NCBI GenBank assembly: GCA_963753955.1
Contig: CAVWEM010000014.1
Coordinates: 124,001-188,000 of the forward strand
DNA length: 64,000 nucleotides
Source: Methylumidiphilus sp963753955
GTDB lineage: Bacteria; Pseudomonadota; Gammaproteobacteria; Methylococcales; Methylococcaceae
Reading direction: 5' to 3'
This document shows positions 6,640-15,029 of this stretch, one piece after another. A model generated the notes under the pieces. That model saw only the letters and a program-made list of their open reading frames with translations. It searched no databases and was not told the DNA's origin. Each line of letters opens with the position of its first letter. The first letter of the stretch is position 1. Both the position numbers and the translations under genes were made by a program.

Positions 6640-8892
6640 ATGCAAATCCACGAACACATCGATCTTTTCCCCGATTCCCCGCTTGTTCCCGACGACGAGC
6701 CGGTGGCGCAAACTGATGCGGTGAAGGCTTCGCCTAGCCCGTCCATGCCCCTGGCTGATTTTGTCCATGCTCTTGAACGTTACCACGACCCAGACCGAAA
6801 ACATCCCTATTACCGCCTTCCGGCGAGGGAGGCGGTTTACTTCATGCTGACAGGGAAAGGCGATAAAGAAGCCATGCGCTGGCGGGAAATTCGTGGGCCA
6901 AGCCTAGATTACCGCCTTATTCTATTCAACGAGGAGGAGAAACCTGCGGCAATTGACGCCGAAGCGCTGAAAGACGGCGCAACTGTGCCGGACAATCTAG
7001 CCGTGAGGCTAGACAACGTGGCTTTGCTATTTTGGCAAAAACTCAATGGAGGAGGCAGTATTTTTTTAAGCGTTCCTTGGCAAAGCGTGGACGGAAAGCC
7101 TATGTCGGTTTATGACGCTCAGGACTATATTGGAGATGAACATGTCAGTTATGTTGGGTACTCAGTAGCCGAGGGAATTTTATTACGCCGGTTCAAAGAT
7201 ACAAGCAGAGAAGAAATATCCCTTTGGCTTAGAAAAGGCGAGATACCAGTTTGGTGGGATAAATACATAAGCGCCCCACGATTTGACTATGATAAACACT
7301 TTACAAATAGTGAAATGTTTTATTCTATAAGCGCAAGAAAATTGCCAACGCTGGCTGAATTGCTTGATGCGTGTTTTTTCTCAAGGCAGCAACTTGAAGC
7401 ATTCAAGCCTAAAGTCCGCTGGCGAAGCTATGAGTATCTTCTGGTGGTTGGCGAGCGCTGGCGCATGGACAAGGAGAGGATGGATGATCTTATTCGGCGT
7501 TATTGGAACCATACGGCTATTTGTGCCTTCCAAATCCACCCATCGCCGAAAGCGTGGCAGGACGATGAAGTCTTAAATCAGATGGTCGAGGACATCCAAA
7601 GCCGCTTATACCCTTCAGACTGGATTGATAGCATTGTAAGGGAGGAACTGGAACCCCGCCATATTGAATTAACCAAGGCGGATGAAGATGCCAGGGTAAG
7701 CGCTGAAGAAACCGAAAGGGCTGAAAACATGGGGAGAGAAAAGGACGTTGATATGGCATCTGCGATTGAAAAACCCACACGCGACAAAGAGCTAGAACTG
7801 AACATGCGGGATGTTCTTTCGTTATTTAATCTAAGCAATCCTGAGGCGTTTGCCAAAGCAGGGAGCCAGTGTTATGAAATTGACGAACGCGGCATCAAAG
7901 GACAGCCGTTAACAGATGATCTTGTCGGCGAGCTTAGGCGTCTTGAGGGGCATTCTAAGGATCACGAGGTGGAGGAGCTTTTAACATATTGGCACCAAAG
8001 CCAGAAAGAGAACGACGGCTATCGGCTTGAATTTCCTTGCACTTCTTGGCGGCTTTTTAAGTGGTGCAAGGAGTGGGATTTGATTGGCGCAAGATGGATA
8101 GAGCTATTGCCCGGCGATTTTATCGAGAGCATGAAGAAATTAGAGGCTAAGGTAAACGAATCTAACAACATAAAGCTTATAAATTCTTGTAGCGATTTTT
8201 TACTTTTTAGTTTTGAAAGCACTCTTAGAAATAGATCAGCTTCCGATAATGTGGAGGCAGTGGAAAGGCGAGTGCTTGAAAACATCGCCAACCATTTAAA
8301 AAGGATTCATAAAGATGATTCCGGCCTTAGTGCGGTTATGTTTTTCGAGGATTACCTAAGTGAGTCTATAGCAGAGCATACCCGCAATAATGACCATATC
8401 CGGAAGGAAATTTATGAAAACGCTTTGGCCGGATTGATGAAGATGGCTAAGGAAGACAGGGGCAGCGGCATTTTTCTTGACGCATGGAGGGGAAAACGGA
8501 AAGAGGCGGATAGAACCCAGACGATTGAAACCTTCAAGGCTGGCAGTGTTCAGGCCGATAAAATCCAAGGGGAGAAGGCTCGGGCAAGCCGACATGCCAA
8601 CCGGCAGAACCCCAACATGAAGCCTTCGCCGGGTGCGCAAGAAGAAGCCAAGGGGGAGAGAATTGTCAATAAAGCCACTTTGATTAAGACACTCAAGCCA
8701 TTAGTGGAAGATGGCACCAACTTGGAAGGCTTGTTCTCTAATGCCAGCAAAATTCCGGCTTTGGCTGCCTGCAAGTCACCGAATGGCCGGGGCTGGAAAT
8801 GGCATAGCTTCCTTAACTTCCTGGCAAACAAAGGCTACTTGAAAGCGGAAAACATGCAGCATTTGGTAAAGGCGGGTTTAGAACAACTTTAG
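6640..8892 (+). CDS. Large orphan protein, 750 residues, function unknown
   Basis: I do not recognise this protein. It is soluble, acidic and rich in Trp (SLWLRKGEIPVWWDKY; TSWRLFKWCKEWD). The N-terminal 330 residues appear globular; about residues 340-390 are a charged, possibly coiled linker (ETERAENMGREKDVDM); residues 400-630 are helical; a Lys/Gln-rich disordered stretch follows, and the last 75 residues (ATLIKTLKPLVEDG ... GWKWHSFLNFLANKGYL) look like a separate small domain. The coding sequence is AT-richer than its neighbours between 7100 and 8500, a sign of separate origin. It lies directly before the iteron array and the excisionase, so a role in replication or control of the element is possible but unproven. 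Confidence 0.7.
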   Translation: MQIHEHIDLFPDSPLVPDDEPVAQTDAVKASPSPSMPLADFVHALERYHDPDRKHPYYRLPAREAVYFMLTGKGDKEAMRWREIRGPSLDYRLILFNEEEKPAAIDAEALKDGATVPDNLAVRLDNVALLFWQKLNGGGSIFLSVPWQSVDGKPMSVYDAQDYIGDEHVSYVGYSVAEGILLRRFKDTSREEISLWLRKGEIPVWWDKYISAPRFDYDKHFTNSEMFYSISARKLPTLAELLDACFFSRQQLEAFKPKVRWRSYEYLLVVGERWRMDKERMDDLIRRYWNHTAICAFQIHPSPKAWQDDEVLNQMVEDIQSRLYPSDWIDSIVREELEPRHIELTKADEDARVSAEETERAENMGREKDVDMASAIEKPTRDKELELNMRDVLSLFNLSNPEAFAKAGSQCYEIDERGIKGQPLTDDLVGELRRLEGHSKDHEVEELLTYWHQSQKENDGYRLEFPCTSWRLFKWCKEWDLIGARWIELLPGDFIESMKKLEAKVNESNNIKLINSCSDFLLFSFESTLRNRSASDNVEAVERRVLENIANHLKRIHKDDSGLSAVMFFEDYLSESIAEHTRNNDHIRKEIYENALAGLMKMAKEDRGSGIFLDAWRGKRKEADRTQTIETFKAGSVQADKIQGEKARASRHANRQNPNMKPSPGAQEEAKGERIVNKATLIKTLKPLVEDGTNLEGLFSNASKIPALAACKSPNGRGWKWHSFLNFLANKGYLKAENMQHLVKAGLEQL

Positions 8893-8904
8893 CAAAGCCC
8901 CAAG

Positions 8905-8970
8905 TCGTAAAAAGCTCGTAGAATTCTCGTAAAAAAGTCGTGGATATGTCGTAAAATCCTCGTAATCCAT
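8905..8970. repeat. Six 11-bp iterons, consensus TCGTARAAANN
   Basis: TCGT recurs at 8905, 8916, 8927, 8938, 8949 and 8960, exactly 11 bp apart; most units read TCGTAAAA. A weak seventh unit (TTGTAAG) follows at 8970. The spacing places all sites on one face of the helix. The array lies after the stop of the 750-residue gene and 73 bp before the excisionase start. It is probably an array of binding sites for a replication initiator, excisionase or repressor of the element. Confidence 0.85.
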
Positions 8971-9025
8971 TGTAAGTAAAGGCAAATATCTGACGTATCC
9001 CCTAGCATAACCTCACCATCAACAC

Positions 9026-9040
9026 GATAACGAGGTTATC
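9026..9040. promoter_or_regulatory. Palindrome GATAAC-GAG-GTTATC overlapping the excisionase leader
   Basis: A perfect 6+3+6 inverted repeat ends two bases before the ATG at 9043 and overlaps its probable ribosome binding site (CGAGG). It could be an operator or an RNA hairpin that masks the start. Confidence 0.6.
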
Positions 9041-9042
9041 CC

Positions 9043-9287
9043 ATGTCCGACCCAACCAACCCCCCGCGCAAGGCGCTCGACGTTTACAAGCTGGGGGCAA
9101 CCCGCTGCTGACGGAAGACCAAAGCGCCGCGATCCTGGAAGTTTCACCCGGCACTTTGAGCGTTTGGCGAAGCACCGGGCGTTACAACCTCCCCTTCCTG
9201 AAAATTGGCCGCAAAGTCCGCTACCGGGCAGGGGATTTGCGGCAATTCATGGAAAGCCGCGTAAAAACCCACACGGGCCAAGTCTGA
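9043..9287 (+). pseudogene. AlpA/excisionase-type helix-turn-helix gene, frameshifted
   Basis: With one added G in the run at 9093-9097 the frame reads MSDPTNPPRKALDVYKL-GG-NPLLTEDQSAA and on through ILEVSPGTLSVWR, LPFLKIGRKVRYRAGDL and RQFMESRV, giving 81 residues. This is the winged-helix HTH_17 fold of excisionases and AlpA regulators. As given, the frame stops at TGA after 22 codons. The indel lies in a G-run and may be a sequencing error. If real, the element would lack its directionality factor. The gene follows the iteron array and a palindrome. Confidence 0.8.
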
Positions 9288-9318
9288 ACCGCTTCGCCAG
9301 CGACGCGGAGGAGAAGCC

Positions 9319-9720
9319 ATGGCGCGGAACCGTGCGAAACTCACCGGCAAGGGGAAAATCGGGCGTTTTTATGCCGTGCCGCGAAGCCTCTATGATACGC
9401 CCGCCTACCTGTCCCTTAGCGGCATAGCTTTCAAGCTATGGCATGACCTGATGACCCAATACAACGGCGCGAACAACGGCGAAATCTGCGCGATTTTGAG
9501 CCAGCTTAAACCGCGTGGCTGGGCCAACAGCAGCTTGCACAAGGCGTTGAAGGAGTTGATCGAGAAGGGCTTCATCGTGCGCAACTTCCAAGGTGGTCTT
9601 GGCCCGGCGGGCAAGCTGCCCAGCCGCTATCGCTTCACCCACCTGCCAGCCGATGCGCCGAAGTTCGATTGCCCGAAGACCGGGCCGACGAACGAGTACC
9701 AACAATGGACGCCCCCATAA
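9319..9720 (+). CDS. Helix-turn-helix protein typical of integrative elements and plasmids
   Basis: This 133-residue protein begins MARNRAKLTGKGKIGRFYAVP and contains a winged-helix-like body (TPAYLSLSGIAFKLWHDLMTQ ... GWANSSLHKALKELIEKGFIV). Short proteins with this layout recur in proteobacterial islands and plasmids near replication or regulation genes; their biochemical role is not established as far as I know. GAGGAG lies six bases before the ATG. It stands just before the CTCCA-N5-TGGAG array and so is a candidate binder of those sites. Confidence 0.65.
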   Translation: MARNRAKLTGKGKIGRFYAVPRSLYDTPAYLSLSGIAFKLWHDLMTQYNGANNGEICAILSQLKPRGWANSSLHKALKELIEKGFIVRNFQGGLGPAGKLPSRYRFTHLPADAPKFDCPKTGPTNEYQQWTPP

Positions 9721-9730
9721 AAAAGCACTA

Positions 9731-9912
9731 CTCCACCGCATGGAGCCTATCGCTCCATGTCGTGGAGTGTTAGCCGGTTTGTGGCCGTGACTAGCTCCAT
9801 GGGGTGGAGCTTGGGCAATCGGCGCAAAAACGCTGTAGCCCAAGGCTGGCAAGGCTTGCAGCGATTTTGCGCGGGTTTTCCCAAAACGGGCGCATAACTC
9901 CACCTGATGGAG
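9731..9912. repeat. Four CTCCA-N5-TGGAG palindromes
   Basis: Identical 5-bp arms with a 5-bp centre occur at 9731-9745, 9753-9767, 9795-9809 and 9898-9912; the centres differ (CCGCA, TGTCG, TGGGG, CCTGA). The first two start 22 bp apart, two helical turns. The third has 7-bp arms (AGCTCCA/TGGAGCT). Conserved arms with free centres suggest a dimeric DNA-binding protein. No gene overlaps the array. Confidence 0.8.
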
Positions 9913-10015
9913 TCCTTTATAGATTTACCATGTGTTTGGCGCTGGGAACGGGCTGGCGGCAAGTTTGAGCGTGTCCTTGCCCGTGTTGCGAGAAGTGGGC
10001 GCGGGGCGGCGCAAT

Positions 10016-10290
10016 AGGGACAGCGACAGCAAGCGCAGCAGCGCGAAGCGCGAGAGAGGCCAGCGGCGGCAAGCGCAGCAGCGCGAGGCGCGAGGCGCGA
10101 GAGAGGCCAGCGGCGGCAAGCGCAGCAGCGCGAGGCGCGAGAGAGGCCAGCGGCGGCAGGCGCAGCAGCGCGAGGCGCGAGAGAGGCCAGCGGCGGCAAG
10201 CACAGCAGCGCGAGGCGCAAGAGAGGCAGCGACAGCAAGCGCAGCGGCGCGGGGCGCAAGAGATGCCAGCGACAGCAGGCGCGGCGGGCC
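10016..10290. repeat. About six tandem copies of a 40-bp GC-rich unit
   Basis: The unit GAGGCCAGCGGCGGCAAGCG plus a following stretch with CAGCAGCGCGAGGCGC repeats at 10058, 10105, 10145, 10185 and 10225, with degenerate copies at each edge; one copy has an extra 7 bp. The period of 40 is not a multiple of three, so the long Arg/Ala-rich open frames on both strands are repeat artefacts. The block is probably non-coding, perhaps part of an origin or a spacer. Confidence 0.8.
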
Positions 10291-10535
10291 GACACGATCT
10301 GCGGCAAGCTTGAGCGCATTCTTGCCGCTGCGTTGCGAGAAACGAGCGAAACGAGGCGCGGGCGGGCCAGCGGTCGGCTTTCTCCACGACCGGACGATGC
10401 CAGCGGGGCTTGCCGCGTGGGGGGCTTCAAAGCCAGAATGCGCGTGGGTAGGCAGTAAGGCCAAGCGCGGCGCGGGGCGTCAGCGGCGATTTCGGTAAAA
10501 CTCGGTGGACGATTCCGGTATCATTGTCCCAACAT

Positions 10536-10550
10536 TGGCGCATTGCGCCA
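10536..10550. promoter_or_regulatory. Palindrome TGGCGCA-T-TGCGCCA before the R-M genes
   Basis: A perfect 7+1+7 inverted repeat lies 85 bp upstream of the methylase/nuclease gene. It is a candidate operator controlling R-M expression; a hairpin role cannot be excluded. No controller-protein gene is adjacent. Confidence 0.5.
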
Positions 10551-10634
10551 GTTGCTTTTTATGGCCCCTCACCCTCCAGACTCGGATAAAAATGCGCTGG
10601 ACGGGCCTCATTCCAACCAACCAGACGGCACACG

Positions 10635-12668
10635 ATGGCAAGCATCGACGACTACCTCAGCCAGGCTTTCCGTGAAGGCCATTTGCAAACCACCCACAAA
10701 GGCAAGACCGAGCGCGTGGTGTACGTCGCCACCGGCCACAGCGAACGGTGGGGCGACCCGGAGGAAAAAGTACGCGCCGCCTTCTATGCCGAGCTGATCT
10801 ACAAATACGGCTACAAGCCCGGACGCATCGGCGTTGAAATCACCGTGCCGCGCCGCACCCCCTCCGATAGCGCCGACTTGGTGGTGTACAAGGACGACAG
10901 CCTCACCGAGCCGTTCATCGTCATCGAAAACAAGAAAGACGGCGTTTCCGACAACGAATTCAACCAAGCCATTGAGCAAGCCTGTGGCAACCGGGCCAGC
11001 CTAGGCGCGACCTATGCGGGCGTGGTGGCGGGCGGCACCCGGCGTTTCCTCAACTTCACCGGGCTTGGCTCGATGGAGCGCAAGCGCAATATCGTCGCCG
11101 ATTTGCCCGTCAACTATGGCAAGCCGCCCGCTTACCGCTACTACAAAGGCGAACCGGGCAAAGACATTGCCGCCGTCTCCCGCGAAGAGCTACGCGCCGC
11201 CATCCGCAAATGCCATCAAACCCTGTGGGAAGGCGGCAAGCGCAGCCCCATCGTTGCCTTTGGCGAGTTTTGCAAAATCATCTTTGTCAAAATCCGCGAT
11301 GAAATGGATCGTACCCGCCCGAAAGGCCAGCCTTACGACTTCCAGCGCGGCACGGATGACACCGACGAAGACCTAGCCGCCCGCATCCAACACCTATACG
11401 ACGAGGAGAAAAAGCGCGAGCCGGACGTGTTCACCGACAAGCTCAACGTCGATGCGGCGGTTCTCGCCCGCGTGGTCGAACATTTGGAAAGCATCTGCCT
11501 GTCGCGCACCGACCTGGACACCAAGGGCGTCGCCTTCGAGGAATTCATGGGCGGGTTTTTCAAAGGCGATTTCGGCCAGTATTTCACCCCGCGCGAACTC
11601 ATCGCCTTCTGTGTGCAAATGCTCGACCCCGGCGCGGATGATTTAATCATCGACCCGGCCTGTGGTTCCGGCGGTTTCTTGCTGTACGCCCTTGACCATA
11701 TCCGCACCCAGGCCGATGCCGCCTATCCCCATCATGCCAGCGACGCGCACGAAGCCAAAGAGCATTTCCGCTATTGGCACGACTTCGCCGAAAAGAATCT
11801 GTATGGCTTGGAAATCAACGACGAGCTAACCCGCGTCGCCAAGATGAACATGATTATCCATGACGACGGCCATACCAATATCATCGGCCATGATGCCTTG
11901 GATTTCATGAGCGCGATTAGCGGCAAAAAGAAGGAACTTAAGCCCAATGCCTTCGATATGGTGTTGACCAATCCGCCGTTTGGTTCCGTGGTCAAGGAGG
12001 CCGAAAAGGGCAATAGCTATCTCGACCAATACGAGTTGCGCCGTTACCTGAGCAAAGCCACGACCGAACCCGATGAAGAGGGCATAGGCGAACATGACGC
12101 CAAGCGCGGCGGCAAAGCCGTCAAAGCCCGCGCCAGCGTCAAGTCAGAAATCTTATTTTTAGAACGGGTATGGCATTTCCTCAGACCCGGCACAGGCCGT
12201 ACCGCCATCGTCCTACCTGACGGCATTCTGACCAATTCGAGCTTGCAAGGGGTGCGTGATTGGCTGTTGGAAAGATTCCAACTACTGGCCGTGGTGTCCC
12301 TGCCTCAATATGCTTTCAGCCATTACGATGCCGGGGTAAAAGCCAGTATCGTGTTCTTGCGCAAGCTCAAAGACGGGGAAACCGTAGCCGACGGCACACC
12401 GATTTTCATGGCCCTGGCCGAGAATATCGGCTACGACGCCACCGGGCGCAAAACCTTCGCCGTCACTGTCGAATCGGAAATCCCGGAAAAGGAAAAAGTC
12501 GAACGGCAAGCCAGCGATTTGTTTGAGTACCGCGTCTATTACGAATGGAGTACCGCGAACCCTAAGAAACCCGGTTGGAGCGAATATCGCCGGGAAGTGT
12601 TGCCCGGCACAGGCTTGGTGGCCGAATGGCGGGCATTTTGCAAGGAGCCTGAGCGTTTTTTCGTTTAA
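10635..12668 (+). CDS. Fused nuclease-N6-adenine methyltransferase, BcgI-like R-M subunit
   Basis: This 677-residue protein joins an HsdR_N-type nuclease to a type I-style adenine methyltransferase. The N-terminal domain (about 1-170) shows a PD-(D/E)XK pattern, SADLVVYKDD followed by FIVIENKK. Residues about 200-320 resemble the HsdM N-terminal helical domain; then come motif I (DPACGSGGFLLYA) and motif IV (VLTNPPFGS). No helicase or ATPase motor is present, so it is not a classical type I system. With the specificity gene downstream it matches the two-subunit layout of type IIB enzymes such as BcgI, which cut on both sides of their site. The assignment is by architecture only. Confidence 0.85.
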   Translation: MASIDDYLSQAFREGHLQTTHKGKTERVVYVATGHSERWGDPEEKVRAAFYAELIYKYGYKPGRIGVEITVPRRTPSDSADLVVYKDDSLTEPFIVIENKKDGVSDNEFNQAIEQACGNRASLGATYAGVVAGGTRRFLNFTGLGSMERKRNIVADLPVNYGKPPAYRYYKGEPGKDIAAVSREELRAAIRKCHQTLWEGGKRSPIVAFGEFCKIIFVKIRDEMDRTRPKGQPYDFQRGTDDTDEDLAARIQHLYDEEKKREPDVFTDKLNVDAAVLARVVEHLESICLSRTDLDTKGVAFEEFMGGFFKGDFGQYFTPRELIAFCVQMLDPGADDLIIDPACGSGGFLLYALDHIRTQADAAYPHHASDAHEAKEHFRYWHDFAEKNLYGLEINDELTRVAKMNMIIHDDGHTNIIGHDALDFMSAISGKKKELKPNAFDMVLTNPPFGSVVKEAEKGNSYLDQYELRRYLSKATTEPDEEGIGEHDAKRGGKAVKARASVKSEILFLERVWHFLRPGTGRTAIVLPDGILTNSSLQGVRDWLLERFQLLAVVSLPQYAFSHYDAGVKASIVFLRKLKDGETVADGTPIFMALAENIGYDATGRKTFAVTVESEIPEKEKVERQASDLFEYRVYYEWSTANPKKPGWSEYRREVLPGTGLVAEWRAFCKEPERFFV

Positions 12669-12709
12669 GCCCTCATTCTTCTCGCTTCTCTTTAATAGAA
12701 AGCATAGAG

Positions 12710-14061
12710 GTGGGGGCAGAAGGCTGCTTTGCAGTGAGCAAAAATACCGTCATCAATAGAATGGATGTGCGTTTTCATCAGCCTTATTTTCAATGGATGA
12801 GTATGCGGCTTTTGGAAGGCAAGTATCCGTTGGTGGCACTTAGTAAGGTATCTCAAGATTTGACAAATGGAGACCATGGTGGACTAGACTATTTTGCTAG
12901 AGGAATACGCTATTTGCGTGGTCAATCTGTCTCAGAGCATGGTCTTTTTTTGTCTGATGAAAAATTTATATCCGATGAAGATCACAGCAGAATGCAACGA
13001 GCAGAAGTGCTTCCAGGAGATGTGCTTTATACCATTGCGGGTTCTATAGGGAATGCTTGTGTTGTACGAGGCATCGAAAAAGCCAACATCAATCAGGCGA
13101 TTGTAAAAATCAGAATCAATGCGGAGGTGCTCCCTCAATACCTTGCTGACTTTCTTAATTCAAGCTGCGGGCGATTTCAAAGTGACCGCCTTGCAAATGG
13201 GGGCGTCCAGCTTAATATCAACTTTTCTGAAGCGAAGTCTCTTCTGATTTTGCTTCCGTCTATTGATATTCAGAAAACGCTTACTATACATATGGACGCA
13301 GCCCGCGCCAGTCGCAAAGCGAAAATTGCCGAAGCCGACGCACTGCTAGATGGCCTCGACGGCTTTTTGATCGAAATGCTCGGCCTTGCCACGCCATCCA
13401 AGGACGAGCGCAAGGTATTCGCCGTGCGGCGGACGGACATGCAACAGCAAGGGCGGCTCAATTCCGATTACTTTCACCCGGAACGGATTTTGGCGATACG
13501 CGCACTGGAAAGCGCGGCAGACCGCCTTGATTGCCGTCGCTTAAGCGAAGTAGTCAGCTTTATCCGGGATCAAATCAAAACGCCCGGCCCCAATTATTTC
13601 AGCCTTGCCCATGTCCAGAGCCACACGGGCGAACGGGTGGAAGCCGACGAAGAAGTCGCTGGTGCCTGTTCTCTTTTTAAAAGCGGCGATGTGTTGTTTG
13701 CCCGCCTGCGACCTTATCTGAACAAGGTTTACCGGGCCGAAGCGGATGGCTGTTGTTCGCCGGAGTTCCATGTGTTGCGCAGCCGTGACACAGCGGCGCT
13801 TCGGCCTGATTATCTCGCCACCATTCTGCGTAGCCGCCTGATTCTTGCACAGACGCGCCACATGATGACCGGCAACACGCACCCGCGCTTGACCAACGAG
13901 GATGTGGTAAACCTCGTCATTCCCGTGCCAAAGCCAGCGGTGCAAGCACTTATCGCCGCCGCCGCGACGAAGCCCGCAAACTCCGCGCCGAGGCGGAACA
14001 GGGATGGCGCGAGGCCAAGGCGCAATTCGAGGCGGCTTTGTTGGGCGAATCGCCGCTATAA
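12710..14061 (+). CDS. R-M specificity subunit (HsdS-like), frameshifted near the end
   Basis: Two target-recognition halves are visible. The first (about residues 15-230) has GDVLYTIAGSIGNACVV and NINQAIVKI, and the second (about 240-420) has LFKSGDVLFARLRPYLNKV and the helical linker DALLDGLDGFLIEMLGL between them. The frame breaks in the GCC repeat at about 13955-13966. The -1/+2 frame then continues RRDEARKLRAEAEQGWREA to a stop at 14059-14061, the expected coiled-coil end. As read, the unshifted frame runs on to 14188 over brnT. The start is uncertain: GTG at 12710 or 12734. The first third is AT-richer than the rest, as if recognition domains had been exchanged. Confidence 0.75.
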
Positions 14062-14085
14062 ATCCTCCAATAAGCAGGCGGTGCC

Positions 14086-14370
14086 ATGCGTTTTGAATGG
14101 GACGAAGCCAAAAACCAGGCGAACATCCGCAAGCATGGGGTTGATTTCCGCGATGCCGCTTATGTGTTTTCCGATCCTTACGCGCTGAATATCCCCGATG
14201 ACGAGCATTCAGACGATGAAGAGCGTTGGGTGTTGCTGGGCAGAAACCGGAACGAAAAAATCTTGCTGGTTGTCCATACTTTCCGACAGGGCGATTCGAT
14301 CCGGCTGATTTCCGCCCGCAAAGCAACCCCGACCGAGCAAGCCACTTACCTCAAGAGGGCAAGAAAATGA
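14086..14370 (+). CDS. brnT: BrnT toxin (RelE-fold ribonuclease)
   Basis: This 94-residue protein matches BrnT, the mRNA-cleaving toxin of the BrnTA type II module. Family marks: FEWDEAKNQANIRKHGVDF at the N-terminus, the ALNIPDDEHSDDEERWVLLG segment, LLVVHTF and the C-terminal RLISARKATPTEQATYL. It is intact, unlike the relic at bases 1-125. The end overlaps brnA by four bases (ATGA). It follows hsdS by 24 bases, so the R-M and toxin genes may share a transcript. Confidence 0.92.
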   Translation: MRFEWDEAKNQANIRKHGVDFRDAAYVFSDPYALNIPDDEHSDDEERWVLLGRNRNEKILLVVHTFRQGDSIRLISARKATPTEQATYLKRARK

Positions 14371-14570
14371 AAGATGAATACGATTTTTCCAATGCCGAGC
14401 AAGGCAAGTTTTATATTCCTGCCGAGGAAATTCAAATCCCTATCTATCTCGACCAAGACATTGCGCAGTTTCTCAGCAAACAATGCGAAAGTGGGAATAA
14501 CAGCTTGCAAGCATTGGTGAATGATTTGCTGAGGAAAGACATAGAAATCGCTAGGCGCGTGGCGCTTTGA
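14367..14570 (+). CDS. brnA: BrnA antitoxin
   Basis: This 67-residue antitoxin starts at the ATG overlapping the brnT stop. It begins MKDEYDFSNAEQGKFY, the usual BrnA opening, and ends with a ribbon-helix-helix-like region (PIYLDQDIAQFLSKQ ... SLQALVNDLLRKDIEIA) expected to bind the operon promoter. Its last codons and the bases after it (ATCGCTAGGCG ...) recur at about 15591-15630, so a second brnA once lay there. Confidence 0.9.
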   Translation: MKDEYDFSNAEQGKFYIPAEEIQIPIYLDQDIAQFLSKQCESGNNSLQALVNDLLRKDIEIARRVAL

Positions 14571-14591
14571 CAAAACAGAGGTTCATATTCC

Positions 14592-14810
14592 ATGCAAACC
14601 GAAAGCCTGAAAACCGCGCATAGCCTGTATGCTCTGTACGAGACCCTGGCTAGTGAAATCCAACAGGCTTTCTTGCAAGAGCTTGTGCAAAATCAGCAAG
14701 AAAAACTGGAAGACTTGGCTTTTGATCTGGCCTGTCAGCAAGCCAAGGACGAAAACAGTTTTTTGACCGAAGAGGAAAGCCAAGCCTTCATTGCCAGCTT
14801 GCCGCAATGA
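14592..14810 (+). CDS. Small acidic helical protein, possible orphan antitoxin
   Basis: This 72-residue protein (MQTESLKTAHSLYALYETL ... EEESQAFIASLPQ) is predicted all-helical and has AGAGG ahead of its ATG. It follows brnA by 21 bases within the toxin array. The size and charge are those of antitoxins, but no partner toxin adjoins it and I recognise no family. Confidence 0.5.
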   Translation: MQTESLKTAHSLYALYETLASEIQQAFLQELVQNQQEKLEDLAFDLACQQAKDENSFLTEEESQAFIASLPQ

Positions 14811-14897
14811 AAATCTTGATTAACAGATGCTTTGAAAAGTATGTTTTCATGATTGAGGATTCAAGAATCTTAGCAAAAATCCGATAGGTAAAACCCC

Positions 14898-15029
14898 ATG
14901 CAGGCCATAGAATTTAAAACCCAGCTTAAAGAAGGCACCATTCAGAGGCTATCCAGCTTTACCGCGATTAGCGGGAATATTTCCGTATTAACCTGCCTGA
15001 AAACCTATAGGAGAATGCTATGGCATTAG
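14898..15029 (+). pseudogene. Broken N-terminus of an antitoxin-like gene
   Basis: The reading MQAIEFKTQLKEGTIQ resembles the opening of small antitoxins of the MQAIEFKT...KDGTI type, but the following codons (RLSSFTAISGN ...) depart from the pattern and end in TAG after 43 codons, overlapping the next gene. It is probably a truncated relic of a lost module. Confidence 0.45.

Noticed and set aside
8905..8970. CRISPR-like array
   Set aside because: The 11-bp period without spacers of 25-40 bp rules out CRISPR; these are iterons.
9747..10498. Long Arg/Ala-rich open frames on both strands (up to about 227 codons)
   Set aside because: They are produced by a 40-bp tandem repeat whose period is not a multiple of three; no start signal or domain supports them.
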